The translations under genes and the position numbers were made by a program. DNA of 64,000 nt, from NCBI RefSeq assembly GCF_026016325.1, contig NZ_CP087203.1, forward strand, positions 682,001-746,000. Direction: 5' to 3'. The stretch is from Pseudomonas sp. B21-056 (GTDB lineage: Bacteria; Pseudomonadota; Gammaproteobacteria; Pseudomonadales; Pseudomonadaceae). The notes under the pieces are model-generated. The model saw only the letters and a list, made by a program, of their open reading frames with translations. It did no database searches and had not been told where the DNA came from. This document shows, piece after piece, positions 31,121 through 41,105 of this stretch (its first letter is position 1; each line of letters begins with the position of its first letter).

Positions 31121-32817
31121 CCTCCAAGGCACCGGCAATCGTCATCCTCGGCCCCGGCAGCCTTGCAACGGCCCGGCGGATCCAGCAGTGCTATCCGGAC
31201 GCCTTGATCCACGGCCTGACCGGACGGGTCGAGGGCGTGGATCGTCAATACCAGGAGTTCGGCGCGACATTGCGCGAGCTCTATCAGCAGGACACGCCGA
31301 TCATCGCCCTGTGCGCGGCGGGCATCGTCATCCGTACCCTGGCGCCGCTGTTGCTGGAGAAAGGTGCCGAGCCCGCGGTCCTGGCAGTAGCCGAGGACGG
31401 CAGCGCCGTGGTGCCGTTGCTCGGTGGCCTGGGCGGGGTCAACGTCATGGCCCGGGACATCGCAACCGCCCTGCAAGTCGCCCCGGCGATCACCACCAGC
31501 GGCGAATTGCGCTTCGGCACCTGCCTGCTCAATCCACCGAGCGGCTACCGTCTCGACGATCTGGAGCAGGGCAAGCGCTTCGTCTCCGATCTGCTGGCCG
31601 GTGAGCCGGTGCGCATCGAAGGGGCCGCGCCGTGGCTGGATCAGGCACAGTTGCCCCAGGACCAACAGGCGCGCCTGGCCATCCGTATCGACAGCGCTGC
31701 CGGTGTGCCCGCAGTCGATGAATTGCGTATTTATCCACGCAACGTCGTGGTGGCGCTGGGCGCCGGGGCGACGGACGTAGCGGCTGCCATTGGCGATGCC
31801 CTGGAGCAGGCCGGCCTCGCGGTGCAATCGCTGGCCTGCCTGTTGGCGGCGGACAGCGATATGACACGCCCGCAGTTGCACGAAGCCGCTGCGACCCTGG
31901 GCGTGCCGCTGCGCTTTGCCTCCGCCAGCGGCGATATCGCGGGGTGGTTGGGCAAGAACCTCGGTCAGCCGGCATCGATTCAGGTCATGGACAGCCTCGC
32001 CATCGCGGTGGCCGAGCAGCCCCTTGATCCGCACCGGATCGGCCGACCACGGGGACGCCTGGCGGTGATTGGCCTCGGCCCGGGTGCGGCCGAGCTGATG
32101 GTGCCGGCGGTGCGCGCCGAACTCGACCGCGCCAACGATGTGCTGGGCTACGAAACCTACGTGCGCATGGCCGGACCATTCCGGGCCGACCAGGTGCAAC
32201 ACTGCACCGACAACCGTGAAGAGCTGCAACGTGCCCGCCACGCCTTCGAGCTGGCGGCCCAGGGTCGTTCCGTGGTGGTGGTATCGTCGGGCGACCCGGG
32301 CGTATTCGCCATGGCCGCCGCGGTGCTGGAGGCGCTGCATGAGTCGACAAATGCCCATTGGCATGCCGTCGACCTGCAGATCCTGCCGGGCGTCTCGGCC
32401 TCCCTGGCCACGGCTGCCCAGGCCGGTGCGCCGCTGGGCCATGACTTCTGCGTGTTGTCGCTGTCGGACAACCTCAAGCCCTGGTCGATCATCGAGAAAC
32501 GCCTGGACCTGGCGGCCCAAGCGGATCTCGCGCTGGCCTTCTACAACCCGATCTCCCGTTCCCGGCCCTGGCAACTGGGGCGGGCGCTGGAGATCGTCGC
32601 CCGGCATCGAACCGCGCAGACGCCCGTGGTCCTGGGGCGTGACATTGGCCGTCCGGGCCAGAGCCTGCGCGTCACGACGCTGGGGCAGTTGACCCCGGAC
32701 CAGGTGGACATGCGTACCATGGTCCTGGTCGGGTCCTCGACCACCTGTGTGTTCCCCCGTGCCGACGGTGGCGAGTGGGTGTACACACCGCGCTGGTATG
32801 GCAGCAAACCGCTCTGA
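31117..32817 (+). CDS. cobJ: CbiG/CobJ fusion: cobalt-precorrin-5A hydrolase-like plus precorrin-3B C17-methyltransferase
   Basis: 566 residues from the ATG at 31117, which overlaps the cobI stop (ATGA). Residues 1 to about 300 match CbiG: an N-terminal part ([32 protein letters not shown]), a mid part, then the CbiG C domain ([21 protein letters not shown]). From about 310 on it is a CobJ methylase ([36 protein letters not shown]). The fusion is known in pseudomonads. Last gene of cobGHIJ. Confidence 0.94.
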   Translation: MTSKAPAIVILGPGSLATARRIQQCYPDALIHGLTGRVEGVDRQYQEFGATLRELYQQDTPIIALCAAGIVIRTLAPLLLEKGAEPAVLAVAEDGSAVVPLLGGLGGVNVMARDIATALQVAPAITTSGELRFGTCLLNPPSGYRLDDLEQGKRFVSDLLAGEPVRIEGAAPWLDQAQLPQDQQARLAIRIDSAAGVPAVDELRIYPRNVVVALGAGATDVAAAIGDALEQAGLAVQSLACLLAADSDMTRPQLHEAAATLGVPLRFASASGDIAGWLGKNLGQPASIQVMDSLAIAVAEQPLDPHRIGRPRGRLAVIGLGPGAAELMVPAVRAELDRANDVLGYETYVRMAGPFRADQVQHCTDNREELQRARHAFELAAQGRSVVVVSSGDPGVFAMAAAVLEALHESTNAHWHAVDLQILPGVSASLATAAQAGAPLGHDFCVLSLSDNLKPWSIIEKRLDLAAQADLALAFYNPISRSRPWQLGRALEIVARHRTAQTPVVLGRDIGRPGQSLRVTTLGQLTPDQVDMRTMVLVGSSTTCVFPRADGGEWVYTPRWYGSKPL

Positions 32818-32824
32818 TGCAACC

Positions 32825-32846
32825 CGGCAGCCCGTTCGGGCTGCCG
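32825..32846 (+). terminator. Stem-loop after cobJ
   Basis: CGGCAGCCC-gttc-GGGCTGCCG, a perfect 9-bp stem with a 4-base loop, 8 bases after the cobJ stop. The following bases (TCACTTCTTG) hold few T residues, so termination may be weak. Confidence 0.55.
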
Positions 32847-33135
32847 TCACTTCTTGAATTCGTTAGTTGTTGATTGTTTTGTCTTATATATAACTCGGTG
32901 CTGAGACCAAGTTGCGGGTGTGCTGTGCCTGTAACATAAAGTCTGTTTTTTATTTGGAAATCTGTTGGCTTGCTTATTGGTTGAGTCACGCCTGACCGGT
33001 AGGTTATTTTCATCCCGGCTTATCGAGATCGTTGCATTTTGAAAGTTTACTGCCCAAGTGCCTGGATGCACCTGTGGGCTGCTGTTGCCGGAAAACGGCT
33101 TCGGCTATTCATATACGATAAATGGAAGTGTTGTC
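32847..33135. other. AT-rich leader of the large toxin gene
   Basis: About 290 bases, visibly richer in A and T than both flanking genes. Contains a candidate sigma-70 promoter near 32867-32894 and a long untranslated leader. No ORF with a plausible ribosome-binding site was found. Confidence 0.6.
32867..32894 (+). promoter_or_regulatory. Candidate promoter for the toxin gene
   Basis: TTGTTG at 32867, 16 bases, TATAAC at 32889. A start near 32901 would give a leader of about 235 bases before the ATG at 33136. Only a pattern match; other AT-rich boxes occur nearby. Confidence 0.35.
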
Positions 33136-36100
33136 ATGAGTGAGAGCAGGTTGTCATCGACAGGTGGTTATGTCGAATTTATGGGTTTGTTAAAACTGAA
33201 GGACCTTGAACAGGCGTTGGCGCCGTACAAAGGCACCGATCAATATGATGCGGTGCTTCGGTATTACTCCGGTTGCGTCGCCGTGCCGGATGCGCCCCAC
33301 CTGTTGAAACCGTTGGGCCTGCTCAAGCAGGCATTGACGGTATTGCGGGGCAGTCGTCAGCGCCGTGCAGCAGAGCTGACGCCGCCTGGCGGTCCCACGG
33401 CTATGGATCTTGAGCACATTCAAAACCAGGTCGATGAGTTTGAAACGCGACTGCAAAACAGTGTCGAACAGTTGAAAGTACCGGCCACCGAAGTGCCGAA
33501 GAAACTGCATTTTGTCTGGCTCGGCGGAGGCGTAGGTCCGATTCAACGCGATTACATCAATGTCTGGAAAACAGTGTTAGGCACCGAGGGTTACCAACTT
33601 TATCTCTGGCATGACAGTGATGCGCTGCTGGCCTATGAAACCAGCCGGATTATTGTCGAGGCGGCCAAGGCAGATGCCATGCTCAAGGGCGGACAGGACA
33701 GTACCGATGCCTCTGGGTTGGGTGACCGTTATGAAGAACGCGTCATCGTTCTCAAACAACAGATGTACGCACATATTATGAAGGCGCTGGAAAACGGCGG
33801 CAGTGCCGATGACGCGAGAGTGGATTTGCTGGTGCGCGCCTACGGTCAGGATAAGGCGCGGCTGGATACCCTGAAAGCCGCTAACCGGCTCAGCCTCCAG
33901 GCATTGGCCGAAGGGAGCCTGGCGTTGCGTGACCTTGCCAAAGGTGAAGCGCCGCTTCAGTTGAAGGATATCTACCAACGCGAGATCAGCCTGCGTGGCA
34001 ATTTTGCCTCGGCCTCCGATGTTGTGCGCGCCGAAGCGCTGCTCACCGATGGCGGTCGCTACGCCGACGTCGACAATTTGCCGCCCTTGCTGGAAAAGCT
34101 GGGGGAGGTCGACATTCGTGGGTTCAAGACCGATGCGCGGCTGGGCGCGCTGCAACTGTTGCTTGATCGCAATCCCGAATGGATGCCGGGCCGTCAGGCA
34201 TTGCGCAACAAATACAGGGACTACTCTGAGCGGATTCCGTCGCAGAGTCGCGAGGCCCTCAAGCGTTTCGCTGACAGCAAGCCCGAGTTGAACCGCGTTT
34301 TTCGCACGCCGGTGGAGCACTTGGCCCGTCCGTACGAGCTGCGAGCCGTTGCCATACATAACTCGTTGAGCAACGCATTCCTGATGGCCCACCCGGGTTC
34401 GGCAATGCTCAAGGCCGTGCTCGAGCGTTTCAGGCGCAACTATGAGGTCGTCGATGCAACCGCTCGCCTGGCCGATGAACAAAACGTTGCCTTTACCAAT
34501 GTTGACGCCATGAGCACTGTTGCAGAGCAGGCCGCGACACAGGTCTTCGGTGCCATGCATGAGCTGCCGCCGGAAGCGGAAATACCGGCGTCGTTCCTGA
34601 TGCTGGCCGCCGCCACCTACTACAGCGATGGTCTGCGTCCCCAGAGCGAAGGGACGATCTACCTGACCGGACCTGGTGCCATGCGCGAGGGAATAGCGGA
34701 TTACCAGCGGGCGCATTTTACGCCTCGAACGGCTGAGCGGTGGCGAACGGAAGCCGCGATCCCGGCGGTTGCCTCCGTTAACCTGGCCACCGAGGAAGAG
34801 CAGGACCACTCCTGGAAAGAGAACGAAAGCGACACCGCGCAATGGCTCGACAACGAGAAGAAGCGTTGGCAGGAGGGTCGCTTCAAGGCCCGTTATGCCG
34901 GTGACATGGCCGAGCTGCTCAACTACCGCTCGCTCCAGTTCGACGAAGGCTGGCCGGTGGTGGAGGGCCGTCATGTGTTATCCACCGAGCTGTTGCAGCA
35001 TCTGGCCGATGAGCTGGGTGATACCTTCATGAGCGCGATGAATCGCGGTCATACCGGCATGGTGATTTTCGACAAGGCGGTCGCGTTGAGCTTTGCCGAG
35101 CGCCAGTCGATCCGCGATCAGAGCGCGAATGTGCTGCCTCCGGCGTCCTTGAGCGATGCACAGACGCAGCGCTTGTCTATTGCAGACCTGCTGGGCCGTC
35201 TCGCCAAAGGCAGTTTCGAAGTGGCTCAATTAAGCCCGTTGCAACGCCTGCTGGTGGGCGCGTTGATCGGTGCGCAAACACTGGATAATCGCAGCTTCAA
35301 CGCGGTTCGGCCGCAACTCGATAACCTGGCCAACAACCTCGACGAACGAGGGATCGCGGGCACCTACGCGACGATCGAGCGTGCCTTGTTCCAGCTTCAG
35401 GCGCCGGCCTTCAAGGCCGGGCTGGCCGACCCGGGCGGTGAGCTGCCCAGGCATTCCGAAACCGCCCTGGCGCTGAAGAAAGACGCACTGGAGCGACCGC
35501 TGACACTGCGCCAATGGGGCCGGCACGTTGCCCGGATCCAGCAGGTGGCGAAGCTTGAGTACCGCGTCCGGATCATCGAGCGCCTGGGTACTGTCCTGGA
35601 CGGTTTCGAGGCCGACACGATCAAGCTTGTCCCTCAGGATCTGCTGCTTCAGGGCGAAGGCGACAGGGTAGGCGGGCGCTGCTATCCACTGGCCCTGGTC
35701 ATGGCATCGGCCATGGCGACGGGGAAGGCGGCGGTCAACACCTTGCGCGAGCGCTTCTACCTGGGCGCCATCGAACCTGAGGCCAGCGACTGCGTGACTT
35801 TTCTGCAAGGCGTGGAGGCGTTGCGCGAGGTGCAGCTCAATGATGTCGGCAACGCGTTGGGGCGCTTGGACCTGAAGCGGGTCGTGGAGACTCTGCAAGC
35901 CAGGACGACAACCGGCACGTTGATGCTCAACTCCGACAACCACGCCATGCTGGTCGCCAGGACCTTCGACGGCGAGCGCAGCACTTATCACTTCTACGAT
36001 CCGAATTTCGGCGTCTTCGAGTTCGAGCATGCCACTCGGTTCAGGCAGGCGCTGGAGCGGTTCTTTATCCAGCAGGAAATGGCGGTTCATTACGCGGCCT

Positions 36101-39100
36101 ATGGGGATGCGGCTCGTCCGACGTTCGAGCTGATCGAGCTGGACGGCGAACGCCTGTCGAAAGCGTCATTGCCCGGTTCAATCCGGGTCTCGGAACTGCT
36201 GAAACCCGGTGCGTTGCCTGGGCATTCGCAACCCCAGGTCAGGCAGCGGTTGGCCAGTGCCCGTGGTCAATCGCTGATGAACAATGCTCGGCTCGGCAGC
36301 AGCCTGCTGGCGCTGGATGGACATTGGTGGGGACAGCGGATTGCGGCGGTCACGGCTCGGCTCAGGCAGCAGAACCCGTTGGCTGCGCAACTTGTGCCGT
36401 TGTTCGAAACCCTGGAAATCACCTCGGACGGGTCGTATCGGATCAATCTGATCGACCCGGAAGACCCCGGGCAACTGGTACGGGTCATCACCGACGATCA
36501 TCGACTCCTGGGTATCAAGAACTACCTCTCGGAGCGCTTCCTGACCCTGGCCAACCAACCCTTGGTCCCGAGCGAACCTGCCGAAGTGGGCAGCGTTCAT
36601 ACCCTCAACGCCGGCTTCAGCATACAGGCGTTGATGTCCGCCTTGGCTGAGCGGGAAGGGCCTGACCGTCCGCTGTCCCTGGCGGTGCGGCTGCATGTCT
36701 ATGTCAATTATGCGCAACTGGTGCATGGCAACGTCGCCGATGTGGCGGGTTTGATAGGTCTGGTCCGGCAGGCGTTGGCGCAAGAGAAGTTGATTGCCCG
36801 CACTGTGGCTCCCGTGGTCAAGGCGGCAGTGGGGACCAGCGTGAGCGAAGCGACCGCAGGCGTGCTGCAACTGGCGAATGTCGGGTTCGATATCTATCAA
36901 TTGTCGACCGCCTCCAGCGAGATCGAGCGCGCCCGGTTCGGCAGTCAACTGGCGTTCGATTCGGCCGGGCTGGTGCTGTCGGCGGGGGCACTGGCAGTCG
37001 GCGCCACCACCGCGGGGGCGTTTCTCGGTGGCGCGGCCGTGATCCTCGGTGGCTTGGCGGTAGGGGTCGCAGCAGTGGCCCAGGGGTTTGCCGCCATCGC
37101 CGAGGAGGCCAAGCAGGTTGGGCTGTTCTTCGATGAACTGACCAAGGCTGATCGCCAGGCCTACCGGTTTGACGCTCGCAGCGACGCCTGGTTGCCGCGC
37201 CCGTCGCTGATCGTCGGAACCTTGGATCTGGTGCGCGGCGAACTGGAGCTGGACAGCCCGAGGCTGTACCCATTGCGGGATCATTTCGGCGTGCCGACGT
37301 TTGATGATGACTACGACCAGGCGATCAATATCCGTCGGGAGCTGGGCCTGGCCGGTCGCGTCAGATTCACACCACCCGCCAGCCAGGCCATCGTGCTGCC
37401 CTGCGTCCCGCGGACGTGTTATCGCTATGACTACAAGGCGCTGCCTTTCGCAGGATTGCGCCATGACACCGGCTTCGACACCGCACGACGGTTGGAGAAA
37501 AAGAAGGCCGATGGCGGATGGCTGTTCCTGTTTTCGTTCTATTCGTTTCCGAGCGACTACATCCTCTATTGCCTGCTCCCGGACTATCGGCCAAGCGTGA
37601 TCGATGTATTGCTCGATGAGGCCGGGCGTTCACTGGTGGTGCCTGTCCTCCCTGCGGTGTGGCACGGAAAGATCAGCTATCGGATCCGAGGTGCAGGCAA
37701 GCGCTGCACATTGGTGCTCAATCCCGGTGTGAGCCTCACGTTCGAGTCGCTCAGCCTGAAAAGGTCGAGTTGGGTGCTGGACGCCCCTTGGGCCGGTGAG
37801 GACGACGTGCGGATCGAGCGTTACGCGAAGCTGTTCATTGGCGATGTCCAGATGAGCTTCACGGGACCAGGCCATCACGAGGTGCTGCTGCGGATCTCCG
37901 GCAATCAAGTGTTCCGGGTTGAGCTGGGTGAACGCAAACTCACCCTCGTCGAGCAGGACGTGCCTGCGGGCATGGACCGACAGGCATTGCAGCCACACCT
38001 CAAGGGCCTGGCGCAAGAGCACCGTCTGGTGATGCCCTATACACCGATCCATCGCTATCTGGTTCCGTTCGAGAAGCCCGACGAGCCTCGTCACCTCACG
38101 GCCTGGTATGACGCGAAGGAGGACCGTTTCCTGTACATCCGTAACGAGATCCCCGGTACCGATGACGCGCTGCTGGGAGCGGTAGCCGGCGGCAACGCTT
38201 ATTTCTACGACCCCCAGGGCCTGATCATCTGGCAGGTCGATGCGACCACCGGACTGCTGACTCATCGTTATTGGCTACGGAGCGCAAAAGGTGCGGCGAC
38301 CACCATCGGCAGCGTCGAGGCGGACGCCCAGGGAGTGGTTCATGTCGCGCAGCAAATCACCCGCGCAGACCAGAGCCGCGATGTGCTGGTCTATGTGATC
38401 CATGATGGGCAACTGCTGTTGAGTTCGGTGACCCGGGACGTGGATCCGACGCTGGAATCGGTCTTCAGTGCCAGCGAGACACTGGCCGACTGGACGCAGG
38501 TCCTGGGCAGCGATTACCCCTTCACGCCGTATGTCGACAATGACGCTACCTACGTCACTGTCAACTGGCAGCCGGCCCCCTTTGTTTCGGTCTGTTGGAA
38601 CATCGACGCGCAGTGGCGGGACATGGCCTGGATTCGTCGTAGCGACCAGTTGATCATCCGCCCCGCGCCGAGACACAACCATCTGCGTGGCTGGCCGGAC
38701 TCGATCAAGAACATGACGGATCTGACGTTGCTCACACCGAGGGACGGCAGCGATGTGTTCATCGTATACGACCGGCGCAGAAAGGAACTGTGCCGCCGGC
38801 GACGCACGCTGGTGGCGGGCAAGTGGCAGTGGTCGAGCAAGTGGAAGCAGTACGAGAAGCTGGAAAATATCCTCGCCATTGACGAGGGATACCTGGTGCT
38901 GACTTCCGATGGGCTGTTCTACACCCTGACAGACCAGGGCGAACTGAGCCTGGGAGGCATGAACGAGCCCTGGTTCAGGAATCGGGCGCATTGGTGGACC
39001 GCATTGGAGCCGTTGGCCCGACGACACGCCAGCGAGCGTCTGGCCCTGGTCGGTCTGAGCAATTTCAGCGATGACGCGAAGTTGTGTGCCTGGTACATCG

Positions 39101-40200
39101 GCAACAGGTTGCTGCTGGCTGAACCGGGACATGGGAAGGAGATGCGTCTGCTGAGCGTCACCCCGGATGGCGAGGCAGCCTGGTTATTCGATGTCTCGGA
39201 GGGTGAAGTCCATCGCCAGGCGTTCATCGATCCGCAGAAGCTGGAGTCGGTTTTTGGACAGGGCGCACGAGTGTTGCAGGCCGGCGCGCTACCCATGGCG
39301 CAGCGTGAATGGGCGCCCTGGACGTTTGTCGAGGTGACGGTCGAAGGCGCCGGGTTGCGTGGTGTGACGCCCGAAGGTGTGGTGGTTTCGTTGCGGGATC
39401 GCGAGCCGGCGTTGGTCACGGGCGTGACTCGTGAATGGGTCATCGCCAGGGACGGTCGGGAGCAGAAGGCGCTCGAACAGTTGGCGGACCAGCCGTTTCG
39501 TAGCGCGCTGTTGACCGTGGAGGATCCCGCCGACCTGAAGTGGTTCGTCACTGAAAGCAAACGCATGATTCGGATACCCAGGAGCGAGATCTCGGGGAAT
39601 TTCGAGTTGTTGGGCACCCAGCGGCAGAACAATGTGCTGCTTCACGAGAGCCGCGATGGCAAGCTGGTGAGCTACCCGGCTGGTGAACGGACAGGGCCCC
39701 TCAGCTACGTCCAGCGTGACGGCGAGGTGCTGGTCATCGGCGGGGAAAAGATGACAGTCGATGATCTGCTACCTGACGACGTCACGACCTTGGTCCTGCG
39801 CATGGGGCAGGGGAGCGTGAGCTACCGGCTGACAAAGGCGGCCTGGCTGAGGCTCGAATCGGTCGTTCTCAGTTGCCGACCATCCCAGGACGGCGCACCT
39901 GCAGAACCTGGCAAGTTGATCTGGGAACTGGATGAGCCTGACAGACTGTCGCTGAGCATTGTCGATGAGCATCTGGTGATCATTGATCCTGACACTGGGC
40001 ACAGTGTGATTGTTCGTGAAGTGCATGCCAGCGATATCAATGTGCGCGGTGAGGTCTTGCTCAGTTTCGAAGGCCATCGACGTTATGCCGTTTCAAAGTT
40101 GATACAGCGCTTGAACGCCCAGCCGAGTCCCCGCAATAGCATCACGCTGAAGGAATTGCTGAGCGTCTCGAAGGGGGTGGAAAGTAATGCAGTCAGTTGA
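33136..40200 (+). CDS. Large TcdA/TcdB-like glycosyltransferase toxin with C58 protease-like and pore-forming regions
   Basis: 2354 residues from the ATG at 33136 (GGAAG seven bases upstream; a GTG at 33058 is less likely). No signal peptide. About residues 118-560 match the catalytic domain of clostridial TcdA/TcdB (GT44): LHFVWLGG at 124-131, and D295, R298 and the DVD metal motif at 311-313, with the same spacing as D270, R273, D286 and D288 of TcdB. Around 845-960 is a YopT/AvrPphB (C58)-like triad: C849 (GGRCYPLAL), H936 (NHAMLV), D955 (FYDPNFG). About 1230-1330 is strongly hydrophobic and Gly/Ala-rich (LAVGATTAGAFLGGAAVILG), as in the TcdA/TcdB pore-forming region. The last 1000 residues are beta-rich and I do not recognise them; no choline-binding-like repeats are seen. 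By family, it would enter host cells and glycosylate a target protein. The order glycosyltransferase, C58, pore resembles lymphostatin LifA. Confidence 0.85.
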   Translation: MSESRLSSTGGYVEFMGLLKLKDLEQALAPYKGTDQYDAVLRYYSGCVAVPDAPHLLKPLGLLKQALTVLRGSRQRRAAELTPPGGPTAMDLEHIQNQVDEFETRLQNSVEQLKVPATEVPKKLHFVWLGGGVGPIQRDYINVWKTVLGTEGYQLYLWHDSDALLAYETSRIIVEAAKADAMLKGGQDSTDASGLGDRYEERVIVLKQQMYAHIMKALENGGSADDARVDLLVRAYGQDKARLDTLKAANRLSLQALAEGSLALRDLAKGEAPLQLKDIYQREISLRGNFASASDVVRAEALLTDGGRYADVDNLPPLLEKLGEVDIRGFKTDARLGALQLLLDRNPEWMPGRQALRNKYRDYSERIPSQSREALKRFADSKPELNRVFRTPVEHLARPYELRAVAIHNSLSNAFLMAHPGSAMLKAVLERFRRNYEVVDATARLADEQNVAFTNVDAMSTVAEQAATQVFGAMHELPPEAEIPASFLMLAAATYYSDGLRPQSEGTIYLTGPGAMREGIADYQRAHFTPRTAERWRTEAAIPAVASVNLATEEEQDHSWKENESDTAQWLDNEKKRWQEGRFKARYAGDMAELLNYRSLQFDEGWPVVEGRHVLSTELLQHLADELGDTFMSAMNRGHTGMVIFDKAVALSFAERQSIRDQSANVLPPASLSDAQTQRLSIADLLGRLAKGSFEVAQLSPLQRLLVGALIGAQTLDNRSFNAVRPQLDNLANNLDERGIAGTYATIERALFQLQAPAFKAGLADPGGELPRHSETALALKKDALERPLTLRQWGRHVARIQQVAKLEYRVRIIERLGTVLDGFEADTIKLVPQDLLLQGEGDRVGGRCYPLALVMASAMATGKAAVNTLRERFYLGAIEPEASDCVTFLQGVEALREVQLNDVGNALGRLDLKRVVETLQARTTTGTLMLNSDNHAMLVARTFDGERSTYHFYDPNFGVFEFEHATRFRQALERFFIQQEMAVHYAAYGDAARPTFELIELDGERLSKASLPGSIRVSELLKPGALPGHSQPQVRQRLASARGQSLMNNARLGSSLLALDGHWWGQRIAAVTARLRQQNPLAAQLVPLFETLEITSDGSYRINLIDPEDPGQLVRVITDDHRLLGIKNYLSERFLTLANQPLVPSEPAEVGSVHTLNAGFSIQALMSALAEREGPDRPLSLAVRLHVYVNYAQLVHGNVADVAGLIGLVRQALAQEKLIARTVAPVVKAAVGTSVSEATAGVLQLANVGFDIYQLSTASSEIERARFGSQLAFDSAGLVLSAGALAVGATTAGAFLGGAAVILGGLAVGVAAVAQGFAAIAEEAKQVGLFFDELTKADRQAYRFDARSDAWLPRPSLIVGTLDLVRGELELDSPRLYPLRDHFGVPTFDDDYDQAINIRRELGLAGRVRFTPPASQAIVLPCVPRTCYRYDYKALPFAGLRHDTGFDTARRLEKKKADGGWLFLFSFYSFPSDYILYCLLPDYRPSVIDVLLDEAGRSLVVPVLPAVWHGKISYRIRGAGKRCTLVLNPGVSLTFESLSLKRSSWVLDAPWAGEDDVRIERYAKLFIGDVQMSFTGPGHHEVLLRISGNQVFRVELGERKLTLVEQDVPAGMDRQALQPHLKGLAQEHRLVMPYTPIHRYLVPFEKPDEPRHLTAWYDAKEDRFLYIRNEIPGTDDALLGAVAGGNAYFYDPQGLIIWQVDATTGLLTHRYWLRSAKGAATTIGSVEADAQGVVHVAQQITRADQSRDVLVYVIHDGQLLLSSVTRDVDPTLESVFSASETLADWTQVLGSDYPFTPYVDNDATYVTVNWQPAPFVSVCWNIDAQWRDMAWIRRSDQLIIRPAPRHNHLRGWPDSIKNMTDLTLLTPRDGSDVFIVYDRRRKELCRRRRTLVAGKWQWSSKWKQYEKLENILAIDEGYLVLTSDGLFYTLTDQGELSLGGMNEPWFRNRAHWWTALEPLARRHASERLALVGLSNFSDDAKLCAWYIGNRLLLAEPGHGKEMRLLSVTPDGEAAWLFDVSEGEVHRQAFIDPQKLESVFGQGARVLQAGALPMAQREWAPWTFVEVTVEGAGLRGVTPEGVVVSLRDREPALVTGVTREWVIARDGREQKALEQLADQPFRSALLTVEDPADLKWFVTESKRMIRIPRSEISGNFELLGTQRQNNVLLHESRDGKLVSYPAGERTGPLSYVQRDGEVLVIGGEKMTVDDLLPDDVTTLVLRMGQGSVSYRLTKAAWLRLESVVLSCRPSQDGAPAEPGKLIWELDEPDRLSLSIVDEHLVIIDPDTGHSVIVREVHASDINVRGEVLLSFEGHRRYAVSKLIQRLNAQPSPRNSITLKELLSVSKGVESNAVS

Positions 40201-40227
40201 TCTGTTTATCCAATAAGTGAACTCAAG

Positions 40228-40890
40228 TCATTGAGCGGTCATGGGGCGATTCCTTCTCAAATTGAATCGCCTCATGAGGTGGTCATTCAGTTTGTTTTTT
40301 ATGAGGGTTCTTTTGCTGTTCAATTGATGCCTGTCCAGTTTGAAAAATGCCTGCTGCTGGGTTATTTTTGCCGAGCGTTTTTCCCAATCCCAAAACAAAA
40401 AGTTGTGTTTCCTGATATCCACACTCAGTTCGAGCTTGTAGACGGCGATGTGGACGTTGTTCCGTGAGTCGTAGCGGGCCGGGATGATTTGAAATGTTTC
40501 ACCTTGTCGGGTTTCCCTGTCGAAGGACAGTACTGCCGGCTGATCGGCCTTCAGCGCGTCGAGGGTATCGATCATTGCGTTCGCTTGCCGTGAGTCCTTC
40601 ATGACTTGAGCGCTCTGGACGAGGAAATCTGCCACCGAGCCGGTCACGAGGTGTTTGGTACGGGTGAATATGGAGTCTTCATATAGCGCCCAGCCAAAGT
40701 ATTTCAACGTGAAGACATACTCTTCGAACCAGCCCTTGGAGTCGGTGTAGCGGTTATGGCCACGATCGGCTGATAGAGTGGCAATGTTATTGCAGTCCGC
40801 GATGTCGTTGTGATCCTGCAGTGAAAGCGTCTCGATATAGGAAAGCAGGTTAGGGCCGGTGACCAGGCCGGTCAGTGATTCGTTGTTCAT
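40228..40890 (-). CDS. Uncharacterised protein, paralogue of the interrupted gene at 41106
   Basis: 220 residues, cytoplasmic-looking (no signal or membrane helix), ATG at 40890 with CGGAGAAT upstream. I do not recognise a family. It is convergent with the large toxin gene (27-base gap) and divergent from the next gene, to which it is related along its length: GWFEEYVFTLKYFGWALYED aligns with AWYAAFIGCLRDLGCFVADD, and the C-terminal FQIIP...NFLFWDWE...LMRRFNLRR with FSVIP...GVLFVNWQ...LQKRFNRRK. Lower GC than its surroundings by eye. A role with the toxin (chaperone, secretion helper, immunity or a co-toxin) is a guess from location only. Confidence 0.7.
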   Translation of the reverse strand: MNNESLTGLVTGPNLLSYIETLSLQDHNDIADCNNIATLSADRGHNRYTDSKGWFEEYVFTLKYFGWALYEDSIFTRTKHLVTGSVADFLVQSAQVMKDSRQANAMIDTLDALKADQPAVLSFDRETRQGETFQIIPARYDSRNNVHIAVYKLELSVDIRKHNFLFWDWEKRSAKITQQQAFFKLDRHQLNSKRTLIKNKLNDHLMRRFNLRRNRPMTAQ

Positions 40891-41105
40891 GGGGATTCTC
40901 CGTTAAAGTTGTCTATTTATAAATACAACGGGAGTCGGTGAATTCAAGTGGGTGAATGAGTTGATGTGAATCCGAATGTTTGTTTGCGTGGCTGGCAAAG
41001 AGGCTACATATATTGTAATGGGCTGGAAGTTGTAGTTTGTCTGAAGGGTGAATTAGATTGCAGTTTGTCCGCAGGAGCGGTCATTACATAACCAAGGAAA
41101 GTTAT
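40891..41105. promoter_or_regulatory. Divergent promoter region with AT-rich palindrome
   Basis: The 215-base spacer between the two paralogues is AT-rich. At 40914-40925 there is a perfect 12-base palindrome TATTTATAAATA flanked by GTTG and CAAC. It could be an operator or a -10 element for the leftward gene. No ORF is present. Confidence 0.4.

Noticed and set aside
33058..33135. GTG start adding 26 residues to the large toxin
   Set aside because: No ribosome-binding site before it, whereas the ATG at 33136 has GGAAG at ideal spacing.
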